Assembly: GCA_021234155.1 (NCBI GenBank)
Contig: JAJEKV010000844.1
Span: forward strand, 1-64,000
Length of the DNA stretch: 64,000 bases
Source of the DNA: Isoetes taiwanensis
Lineage: Eukaryota; Streptophyta; Lycopodiopsida; Isoetales; Isoetaceae
Direction: 5' to 3'
In this document: positions 56,312-64,000 of the stretch, one piece after another
Numbering within the stretch: position 1 is the stretch's first letter
Layout: every line of letters starts with the position of its first letter
Translations under genes and position numbers: made by a program
The notes under the pieces: model-generated
What the model was told of the DNA's origin: nothing
Databases searched by the model: none
What the model saw: the letters and a program-made list of their open reading frames with translations, nothing else

Positions 56312-57183
56312 TGATACGCTTTAAGGGGAAAGCTTAAAGACGTAATTACAACAATTGCACAGACAAGATTTAAAGAATAACAATCTTTATATATGAACAA
56401 TGGCGTTGGTTTCCACAACCAAACAACCAATGGATTTGGGCATCTAGTTCTCCACCCAACCGGATCCAAATAGAATCTAAGGCAATTTCCAAGGGAAGAA
56501 TGAAAGGAATTGGTCACAGCCTATTATCCCTTCAGCTTGTGAGCAATCCGATCTTACAATGGTACTGGGCTTGGATAGGCTCAACACAGCCTAAAGCAAG
56601 AGATGGAGTCAATCACTAGCTTCACAAAGAAGGTCACAGCTAGTATTCCACTCGCAGAGATTCTCAACCACTATCAGCTGTTGCTGGTTGGACCGGATCA
56701 GATCTTTGAGGCTTGGATCTGCATCACAGGGTTCCGGAATGATGGGTAGCGCAGCCTAAACCCACAGCTGGTGCCGGAATCAGTGTCATCGGCTATCAAG
56801 GAGCCGGATTTTAGCAGAGGCCGGAAGTGAATCAGAGATCTGGCTGTGTTCCCTCGGAACTGGACGTTGTCTCCTTTTGTAACAGATCGGGCCTTCATGT
56901 TCGCAAAAAGGTCTCCGCTTTTGCTATTTCGGTCACATCCCTGCAGCTTAATTTGCATGAAGTCTATTTCATATATTTTCCCTTTTCCTTAAGATAGGAT
57001 AAGATATTTCCCTTGTCTTTAAATATCTACCTTATCTAATGGTGGCTTAATAATATTGAAATAATATCTTGCCCCATGTTCCTTGGTATCTGCCCTTGTA
57101 ACCATTGTTTTTTTCAAAATACCCCATTGCCTTAGTCTTCTTTTTTTCCACTGGACCACTCCCCCTAGCATGCCCCCATATCA
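56312..57183 (-). repeat. LTR, right copy (5' LTR of the element)
   Basis: 872 bp, begins tgatacgctttaagggg on the plus strand, ends gcatgcccccatatca. It is followed by the target duplication GTTCC at 57,184-57,188. Compared with the left LTR, differences cluster in the middle third. Confidence 0.95.
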
Positions 57184-57188
57184 GTTCC
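57184..57188. repeat. target site duplication, right copy (GTTCC)
   Basis: Identical to 51,927-51,931. Confidence 0.92.
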
Positions 57189-57189
57189 C

Positions 57190-58040
57190 CTTGAATGCGC
57201 GATAGATGAACACGCTAAATTGGAAGGCTTCATCTCATTCGGTCAGACAGGTATACCTTATCATGGTTACTGTGTGGGCGCTTAGAATGTACGCCAATAA
57301 TTGACATCAATAATTTCTCACCACTATAAAAAGCAGCTCCATCGCATTCATCTCTCATGACTTCCTTGCTTGGGATCGTCCGGAGAACATCCCATCCTTC
57401 AAAGTGCCGCTTGAGTTACAACGATATTGCCGGTGCTATATGACCGGTGTTAGTCTTGATCCATGGCTCCAGTCCAAAGCGGATGGACTGGCGAGTGCTT
57501 GCAGGAAGCTCCCGTGTTGTGGTCCACCAGATTGAAAATTTCACGATCAAAGGATCTTTGAGCCGAATGGCATCGCTTGGCGGGGCGTGGACGACGAAAG
57601 TGACTCTTTGTACTTTCCGGATATGTTAATGTACCTGACAAGGATATAATAATGTTGTAAGGATGTAATAAGCATAGTCAATATTATATAATGTAACGTA
57701 CCTGAGTAATTCCTGAGGGTCTGCTCTTTGATCTCCACTGTTTCTGCACCTCCACTTCACTTCATGTTTGATGGCGTTTACTCTGCCAGTAAATTGGGCG
57801 CCCGCCCAATTTGTAACCGAGGATAGCGAAGCTCTCAAGTCAAATAAATTTAATGTTATAGTTTCTAAGGGTTAACCAAATTCGGCGCCCGCCCAATTTG
57901 GTTAGCAAATTGGGCGGGTGGTTAGCAAAGTAAACTAGAGAAATTTAAGACAAGGAAATGAGTGCAACGTTATCATTTCTGAAAAAGAAGTATGAACAAT
58001 TGTTCATAACATATTTCACGTATTTTCAAATCATAAATCG
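57190..58040. other. right part of palindrome unit, no recognised gene
   Basis: Contains palindromes at 57,791-57,812 (AAATTGGGC / GCCCAATTT), 57,877-57,900 and a half copy at 57,907-57,917. Short frames at 57,447-57,629 (plus) and 57,838-57,450 (minus) match nothing I know. Confidence 0.45.
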
Positions 58041-58041
58041 C

Positions 58042-58820
58042 TCATTCGTCTGGAGGCACATCTTCCGAATGATCCTTACTGGGTTCTTCATGCTGGGGCT
58101 GAGGTTGTTGTGCTACCTCTTTGATCAATTCCATTCTTTGCATAAAATCTTCGGGCCCCAGTTCCTCATTCTCATCATCTGCACCATGATTGTCTTCTGT
58201 GTTCGCCACCTCTTCCTCTACATCTTGACTGTTCATTGTGTTGGGGACCACATCCTCTCCATCCTGATTGTCCCCTTCCTGTGTTTCCATGACAACCACG
58301 ACTCAGTTCCCTAGCAACCTCTTCCTCGAACTTTGAGGTCGCCTCAATCATGTCCCAGTATTCACCAGTCCGCCCCTCGCCGGTCGTTGATGTTGTTTTT
58401 TCTTCTCCTAAATAGTTCCAAATCCTGAGAGCCTAGGGCCGCTGCCCTTTTGAGCTCTACTTGAATCGCGCTCTTGTCCTGTCTCAGAATTGATTGCACT
58501 TCATTTATGGTTGTAGAGGAGAACGGACAAGGTGTCTCAGGAGCAGGAAGCTGAGGCTGAGGAACATTTTTGGAAGTAGAGGCCTTCTTCTTTCCCTCTT
58601 TTATCTTTTGTAGTGCCCGAAGCTCTTGATTTTTTTCTCGCCTAACATGACATCGAAGTTGCTTTCGAATATCTCGCAAGTTTAATTTCCAAGCTTTCGT
58701 CTGTCTCAAAAGACAATGTTTTATAGCCCTCGCACCCTTTACCGGCTCGGCTAAAAGCACCACGAGAAAAGTTAGAAACGGTGCAACCTTCCAAAGATCA
58801 ACCGTTGCAGATAGGTGCAC
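58042..58820 (-). pseudogene. unrecognised acidic/basic protein remnant
   Basis: Minus-strand piece 58,820-58,362 (contains LLRQTKAWKLNLRDIRKQLR and a lysine-rich run, KIKEGKKKAS) is followed after a frame break by 58,299-58,042, an acidic tail (NTEDNHGADDENEELGPEDF ... HSEDVPPDE). Basic helical part then acidic tail suggests a nuclear or nucleic-acid-binding protein, but I know no match. Same strand and spacing as the pieces upstream, so probably one decayed gene of the palindrome unit. Confidence 0.4.
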
Positions 58821-58978
58821 GTCCTACTTTCCAATGATTAGCACGAGTACTTCCTCCCCCACTGCCGCCCCCTTGTCGCACCAAGGGACATACAGCCAAT
58901 AATGTGCGGGGAAAACAAATGTTAGAAACATTGATAGTCAACAACCAAATTGGTAGCCCAATTTAAAAATGCATACCG

Positions 58979-60070
58979 CTACACACTCATGATCGTGCAA
59001 ATTCTTTTCAATGTCCTGTTTTTCTCGGGAATGCTTGGGAAACTTAGCGTATGGCTTTGGATGGTCGGAATTGGCTTAAGCAAATATTTATTTCTGTCTG
59101 GATGGCGAGCCATTGCGTCTCTGGCAACATACATTAGCAGGACAAGACATTGCAACTCTCGAACTCTAGAGGTAGAAGCAGTTCTGGCCGGGGGGTTCTG
59201 GTAGGAACCAACCCAAACATGGCTGCCACCGTCTATTGTCTTCATGGCGGATAGGCACTCATTGAGGTGGTCGGGGTAATAAATATAGCTATCCAAGAAA
59301 AGGCTGGTCCGTCATCATCGTCTTTGGTGGTCAAGGAATTTTTTTCATAATCTTCCTTTGGCCATTTCTTTGTATATCTGAAGTCACATCCAATGAAGCG
59401 GGCCGAAGTGTTTACCACGTCCACGCATAAACCTCGGGGACTAACGTGGAAATACTTGAAAGGTTTGCCACCCTCCTCAACTCGCCCAAGAAGATATTCG
59501 TCTACTTTGTCGTAGAGGGACTCGGAAAGCTTTCCTTCTCCATCTCTTTGCGTCCTTCTGCCCATCCACTGATGCTACTTGCGAACATAAGCATCAGATT
59601 CTCTGTGAATATGGGGTGAGCTTGCCTCAAGGCAGCCATGTCTTGAAAAGGAAGTTTCTTCACTTCCTTCATGTATCCGACAAGGCCCGCTCCATTGTTC
59701 CAATCTTCTTCAGCTCTAGGGCTCGACTTTTCATGGTACGCCTCCCAAGATAATCCTTGCTTCCCTTCGAGAATGTGGTGCCATCCTTGATCTCCTTCAG
59801 CAGCCTTTGCAGATCTAGAGGATGCATGGACTTTAATGGGCGACAGGAATTATTGGTGAAAAGTCTAAGCCTGTCCTTCACTTCAATTTTTTCTCCCTTC
59901 TCGTCTTCGTAGAATAACTGGGCAACTTCAGTGCACAAATTCCACGACTCGTCATCAAGATATACAAAGTAGTCATAGTCACGCGATAGTTGACTTCTTA
60001 ATCGCTTTTGCGCAAGCCATCTGACTTTCCAATCGCATGACACGTAAGGCACTAGATAAGGCGCATACAC
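58979..60070 (-). pseudogene. unrecognised protein remnant in three open pieces
   Basis: Minus strand, in order: 60,070-59,669 (SQLSRDYDYFVYLDDESWNL, LRLFTNNSCRPLKSMHPLDL); 59,565-59,280 (LSESLYDKVDEYLLGRVEEG, VNTSARFIGCDFRYTKKWPK); and, after one frameshift near 59,290, 59,296-58,979 (DSYIYYPDHLNECLSAMKTI, GGSHVWVGSYQNPP). The pieces are long and consecutive with one break between the last two, which speaks for a real protein of 350 or more residues. I recognise no transposase triad, RT, helicase or OB fold with confidence. It may be the main protein of the palindrome-studded unit. Confidence 0.45.
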
Positions 60071-60090
60071 ATCATCTTAATTTGCTTGCA

Positions 60091-60281
60091 CTAGTTGACC
60101 CAAATTGGGTAGCACCCAATTTGAATCATCCGACACGAGGTGAAACTGGGCGGCCCAATTTCCCGAGCGGTTCCGAAATTGGGCGAACGCCCAATTTGCA
60201 CCCATTCCGGGAAATTGGGTGCCCGCCCAATTTGAAAAGAGTGTCATCAGCCGAAATTGGCTGCCTCAATTTCGAACTAGT
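60091..60281. repeat. cluster of five palindromes at the right edge
   Basis: Palindromes: 60,101-60,123 (CAAATTGGGT / ACCCAATTTG), 60,143-60,161 (imperfect), 60,176-60,197 (AAATTGGGCG / CGCCCAATTT, perfect 10-bp arms), 60,212-60,233, and 60,252-60,274 (CGAAATTG / CAATTTCG). The last is followed by AA and CTAG|T at 60,277-60,281. Another CTAGT stands just before the cluster at 60,091. Each would form a stable hairpin. Confidence 0.9.
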
Positions 60282-60299
60282 GGATAGCACGAATCGCCG

Positions 60300-61225
60300 G
60301 AAATAATGGTGGTAGTGCACTCACAAAATAAGCTCCACCGACGGAGTGCCGTTTGCCCTTCTTAGGCTTCCCGGGAGAATGCCCACTGTTCTGAAAGCCT
60401 GTTGAATTTCTTCAAGAATACTTCTTCGTGTATAGTCTTCTTTGTTATGTCATTATTCTCCGGCCGACAATTTTAACGCATTCGATTGTTGTAGAGATTT
60501 CCTCGCCGTGGACTCGCATTTTGACATAGAAAAGAATATCGGCCGCCAAGTGCTTCCTTTCGAGTGAGGCCATGCCAAAGCTTGTGTGACAAGCGGTTGA
60601 GCAACCGCGGGTCATTATGGTTGCCATTTACAATCCAAAATTCGCATTTTGCGTGTCCTCGCCTTCTTCCACTTAATTGCTCGCCTGCCCTCAGGATCAA
60701 CGCAAGTACCCACGACATCACAGAGGGAGGGTGCATCTGATGGTCGATAAACAATTGTAGAGAGTGTCCAAGTGCTCGGACTTATGACCCTACAAGTCAT
60801 ATTTCTTGGGGGCTTTATGCATCTTGAACACATCGACTTCAATCTCGAAGCCCACCTCCGTGAGGGTAGATTCTCTCCGTGCTTGATGCTTGCTATGGCA
60901 TTCTCGCGGACAACTCATGTTCCGCTCTTGTTAGTCTGCGGCCTCTCCCGGCTGGGACTATTCATGCATATGACGGACCAGGTCAAGCACAAGGATCCTC
61001 GGCCACCACGGGTCAGCCATCAAAGGCTTAGCGTAAGACCAAGCGCCGGAGACCACGCAGTCAAAGCCTATCAAGAGGCGGCTGCACAAGTGACGTCCCG
61101 CCACCGCCAGCGCCGCCACAAGATGATTCTAGGCACTTCAAGAGGCACCGCCCACATTCCTGAATCGTGCCTCCTTCCAGAGTCGGCACCCAGAAATGTC
61201 CAGTGTCTATATTGGGCCCAAGGCC
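60300..61225. other. GC-richer spacer or upstream part of the next LTR
   Basis: Open pieces on the minus strand (60,842-60,615; 60,754-60,473; 60,627-60,445) overlap in different frames and may be a decayed protein; none is recognised. Sequence from about 60,900 to 61,225 may already be the U3 part of the LTR of the gypsy element that follows. Its left edge cannot be seen without the second LTR. Confidence 0.35.
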
Positions 61226-61228
61226 ATT

Positions 61229-61242
61229 GTACTATATATATG
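61229..61242 (+). promoter_or_regulatory. TATA box in the probable gypsy LTR
   Basis: gtactatatatatgac, with a plausible transcription start 25-35 bases downstream and a pyrimidine-rich leader (61,268-61,400). Inferred from position upstream of gag. Confidence 0.45.
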
Positions 61243-61489
61243 ACTAGAGCTTCGCACATGAGTTCTAGATGAGTTTTGAGTCTTGTCTCCTTTCACTTTT
61301 TTCTCTCTCATTTGTGAGAGCTCATGTATGTTCATCATTGATATCAAGGAAGCTTATCATTTTCCTCTCATTTTGTTGCTTTCTTCTTCTTGTTCCTCTT
61401 CTGCAAATCCCGGCGGACATAGTCCCCAGGACTCTCCTGATAGATCACGGGTCCTCACAGAGGGTTGTCTTCCAGGAGTTCCCCGAACC

Positions 61490-61515
61490 TGCACTTAAAC
61501 ACGGCGCCGGGGTCC
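61490..61515 (+). promoter_or_regulatory. possible LTR end and primer binding site
   Basis: Reads ttaaaca then cGGCGCCGGGGTCCG. Many plant gypsy elements have TGGCGCC-type primer sites after an LTR ending in CA. Here the first T is C. Without the other LTR this stays tentative. Confidence 0.35.
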
Positions 61516-61537
61516 GATTCAATCCTACTTTCTTTCA

Positions 61538-63110
61538 ATGCCGCCATGTTCGTCCGAAATTTCAAAAGGAAGAACTCCTTTCTCAGGACGACATCTCGCT
61601 TTTGAGCGCCATCAGCCGGGGAACCGTTCGCCCATTATACATGTATGGATGCTTTATGACATAGAGGGAGGCCATCTTCGGTCTAGGGCTCGGCCGGCGC
61701 CACCCACCCCTCGTGTCTGTCGCCCCAGTTCCCGCCCCAAAGCGGCAAACATTGCTCACGACCTCGACCACCATCACTATCGAGCCCTATCGCTCAACCT
61801 TCTCAACCAGTATTTCATACACTCAACATGCCTACATCCATCATTCTTCAAAGCATATACGCCTCTTCCTTCACAACCATCATCTCCCGGGTGGCACCGG
61901 ATATCCACAAGTCTCTTTTATGCCTACCTCAGAATATCCTTTCCCTACATTTCCCACTTTGCCCTTCCATTTTATAACCTACGGATCTCAAAACTAATGC
62001 TCAAAGCCCGGTTCCCCAACCGCGGTCAGCCCCTTCATCGTGGTCCTTCGGGCACCATGCCACCTCCAACTCAACCTCAATATCCTCACTATACTGTTTC
62101 TGTCCGACCAAGCACTTTCACATCTACCTTTTGGACTAAACTGGGACTTATCCCACCTTTTGGCAACACTAAAGGCAAACCCTTAGGCCCACATGGAAGA
62201 ATTTGAGGCTCTAGCTGTCCTAAATGGTGCGCAACCTCAACTGAAATTCCACATCTTTTTCCACCACCTGCGTGGTTCTCTCATCAATGGCTCATGTCCA
62301 ACAAAAGCCATTGGAACAAGACTGGTCCGAAATGAGAACTGCTTTTCTCTCATTATGGAACCACGGATGATGATCAACTTCATCTCAAGCAACTCAATGA
62401 ACTTCAACAAGAGCCCACTGAGTCTCCGCCCGGATTTTGCGGATCGACTTCACATTCGCTAAGTAAGCTCAAGGAGTACCCCACACAGAGCCGCATTTTT
62501 TGGTCCGGTTTCTCCAAGGACTTCCTCCAGCCTATTCGACTCATGACTGAATACTCAAGGCCCCAAGACTTTGGAGCAGGCTATTGATCTTGTCAATCAC
62601 TCAATCAATGTATCCTCCCGTGGCGTGGCTCTTCAAGAGCTCCCCGCTCATTCCACATCATGGTTCCACAGGCACGGCTGTCCCAGCCCTCAAGACGCTA
62701 ATCCACAACAAGCAAGTCGGACGTGCCATATTTGCAAATACCAAGGCCACTTGGCAAATGAGTGCAACTCCACCAATGGCCCGCCTCATTGCAAGAGATG
62801 CAACATGTGCAATCATGCCACGGAAGAGTGCACTCGCACTCATCCCACACCTTCCGCAACAAACCGGGGTTTATCAAGTACAAACCACACCTCAAGCAAC
62901 AATCGTGACTATCGTGAGCCACCACTTCAGGTGCAACCCCTCAACTCTATCAGCGGGAGCAACAACAGGGGGACCCAACCCACGTCCTCCTTTTGATCCT
63001 TCTAAAGCTGTTATCTTTGTCAAGAATGGGGTCATACCACCACGGGCCCTCAACTTCCACAAGTTCGTAAAACTTCGGCACCAATCAGACCACATCCGTC
63101 CACGGCTCAC
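61538..63110 (+). pseudogene. gypsy gag with two CCHC zinc knuckles, frameshifted
   Basis: A proline-rich N-terminal piece (61,538-62,206, 222 codons; end contains LGLIPPFGNTKGKPLGPHGR) is followed by a capsid-like part in shifted frames (62,193-62,580, including SKLKEYPTQSRIFW and MTEYSRPQ). Then comes the nucleocapsid (62,571-62,996) with CHICKYQGHLANEC and CKRCNMCNHATEEC. The first fits C-x2-C-x4-H-x4-C, and the second also fits. At least two frameshifts lie between the pieces. Particle formation and RNA packaging are the family role. Confidence 0.8.
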
Positions 63111-63569
63111 TTACCAACTCGATTGCTAATGGCAAACAAGGCCCGAGACCAGTTCTTAAGAAGCCACCAAGAGGCGCCTCAAAGAATCACGCTTATCAAC
63201 CAGCTCCACCAATCAACCTCACCGGATCAACAAGCACATGAGGAAATTTTTCGGCACTTAATCCTCCAGTCCAAAGCCATCAAATTGGGTTGGTTTAGTT
63301 TCACGCTGCATAAGGGCATCACGCCCCTTGACCATTATTCCAAATGGCACGCTAACCTCGCCTTTGCGGTTGACACCATTCCTCATGAGGACGAAAAAAG
63401 GTTCACTTTGCACCCGACTTGGAGAAACTCATGCCACATGTCATGCCAAAAGTTCGCCAAAGCATTTTGAACCTCATGCAAGTCATGAAGGCCGCGACAT
63501 TGGCAAATGTTCATGCCACCACCGTGAGCTCAACAACGCCAAGATACACCTTCCACATCTCAACCTCCA

Positions 63570-64000
63570 CGCCTCGGACATATCCCAATATTGCTGCAGA
63601 GGTTGACTTACTCAAAGTTGTCGCTTCATTACCACGCACTCCAGCACCCGTGGAACCAGCAGATCCTTTTTCTCATGTGCCTCTGGAACTCCAAGAGGAG
63701 CTAGCCAAGATCAAGATTCCTTTAAGCTTGGCAACCATTTTTAAACTCGTCTCCGCTCTCAAGGACCGCCACCACTCCCCGATGCTCTAGTTGGGGCTGT
63801 TATACCTCTACACCCACGGTCCATGCCACGGTGGGCAATCAACAAGTCAATCATGTTCAAATTGATGGGGGTAGTGCAAATAATCTCATCACCGGATAAA
63901 CTCCGCAAAACAAATGGGCATCAAACAACTCTTTCGGGCCCCATATGACATCAAGTTGGCTAATGGCCATATCACTGGAGACCTCAAGGCGCCACGCCTC
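63570..64000 (+). pseudogene. gypsy pre-protease and aspartic protease start
   Basis: 63,570-63,790 reads AAEVDLLKVVASLPRTPAPV then VPLELQEELAKIKIPLSLAT, the short helical region that precedes the protease in many plant gypsy polyproteins. After a stop and shift, HVQIDGGSANNLIT (about 63,853-63,894) is the protease signature (D-G-G-S, with catalytic aspartate intact). The domain is cut by the window end. Confidence 0.7.

Larger units (their letters stand above)
51932..57183 (-). mobile_element. complete non-autonomous LTR retrotransposon (TR-GAG type)
   Basis: Two LTRs of 864 and 872 bp begin TGATA and end with TATCA, in a GTTCC target duplication. Orientation is minus: primer binding site next to the right LTR, gag at 56.2-55.1 kb, purine run next to the left LTR. 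The internal region holds gag only. No protease, RT, RNase H or integrase sequence exists, so the element must have moved with enzymes from another Ty3/gypsy-like element. Without the inserted purine-rich Helitron (53,339-55,074) the internal part is about 1.8 kb and the whole element about 3.5 kb, the size known for TR-GAG elements. Confidence 0.92.
50820..60285. mobile_element. palindrome-studded unit, interrupted by an LTR retrotransposon
   Basis: A dispersed palindrome of form AAATTGGGCG-x-CGCCCAATTT occurs on both sides of the LTR element: 50,831, 50,962, 51,893 on the left; 57,791, 57,877, 57,907 and a cluster of five at 60,101-60,274 on the right. I found it nowhere else in the window. 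The LTR element has a perfect 5-bp target duplication, so left and right parts were once continuous (about 4.2 kb). Coding remnants lie mainly on the minus strand. I do not recognise the unit; its outer limits are uncertain. Confidence 0.5.
61226..64000 (+). mobile_element. 5' part of a Ty3/gypsy LTR retrotransposon, continues past the window
   Basis: Order: promoter-like TATA (61,231), probable LTR end and primer site near 61,500, gag with two CCHC knuckles, pre-protease region, and a protease signature at the window end. Coding frames are broken several times. C-rich, GC-balanced composition differs from the AT-rich flanks. Pol and the 3' LTR would lie beyond 64,000. Confidence 0.75.

Noticed and set aside
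50820-60285. CRISPR-like or prokaryotic repeat array
   Set aside because: The palindromes are irregularly spaced with no spacer structure, and the window is clearly eukaryotic plant DNA.
60445-60842. RPA/OB-fold protein (as carried by plant Helitrons)
   Set aside because: A vague resemblance in one frame (SLCDVVGTCVDPEG) is not supported by the following residues, and the frames are broken.
62584-63129. 181-codon frame overlapping the gypsy nucleocapsid
   Set aside because: Shadow frame of the zinc-knuckle region in another phase; the knuckle frame carries the recognisable motif.

Overview
The window is nuclear DNA from a land plant with a large, transposon-rich genome. Evidence for a plant: a serine-rich protein with the C-L-C-S-P-T...G-S-F-R-C-R-L-H-R signature of a plant-specific family, a spliced lipase-like gene fragment of a type shared by land plants, plant-style LTR retrotransposons, Helitron ends, tRNA-derived SINEs and LINEs. 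I cannot name the species. The very low gene density and heavy decay of old elements would suit a fern, lycophyte or gymnosperm, but that is inference. Most predicted open frames here are chance frames. Only two stretches look like recognisable host genes, and one of those is broken.

Layout. 0-6 kb: AT-rich spacer with a candidate first-exon pair (2.3-2.5 kb, minus) and an array of diverged hairpins (3.3-3.87 kb). 6.2-11.5 kb: a GC-richer, nearly full-length but decayed LINE on the minus strand (ORF1-like part, endonuclease, reverse transcriptase, pentanucleotide tail). 11.5-18.9 kb: spacer with two tRNA-like/SINE copies, a hexanucleotide microsatellite and many short tandem duplications. 18.9-20.4 kb: a coiled-coil pseudogene (minus). 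21.6-22.7 kb: the 3' half of a lipase-like gene (plus) with canonical introns and one frame break. 26.7-27.1 kb: a foldback element. 27.2-32 kb: a decayed Ty1/copia element split by a 2.3 kb insertion. 33.2 kb: a MITE. 34.4 kb: a Helitron 3' end. 36-38.3 kb: possible exons of an unidentified gene (minus). 40.2-42.4 kb: a decayed Ty3/gypsy gag-protease (minus). 42.4 and 44.7-46.2 kb: LINE pieces in opposite orientations. 47.6 kb: a small foldback element. 47.7-49.0 kb: the serine-rich protein gene (minus), the best intact host gene. 50.8-60.3 kb: an older unit studded with CAAATTGGG(Y)-type palindromes. It is interrupted by a complete short LTR retrotransposon (51,932-57,183, target duplication GTTCC). 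61.2-64 kb: the 5' part of another Ty3/gypsy element (plus) that runs off the window.

The most unusual structure is in the LTR element at 51.9-57.2 kb. It carries gag but no pol, so it is non-autonomous (TR-GAG type). Its internal region holds a further insertion ending in a Helitron-type hairpin plus CTAG|T. Almost all of that insertion (about 1.6 kb) is a nearly pure purine strand with a degenerate repeat. The result is a three-level nest: purine-rich Helitron in a gag-only LTR element in a palindrome-studded unit. A second theme is the very large number of 20-90 bp tandem duplications throughout the non-coding DNA. A third is a recurrent loss of bases at CAG/CTG in sequences whose intact form is predictable, which may be biological or a sequencing artefact.
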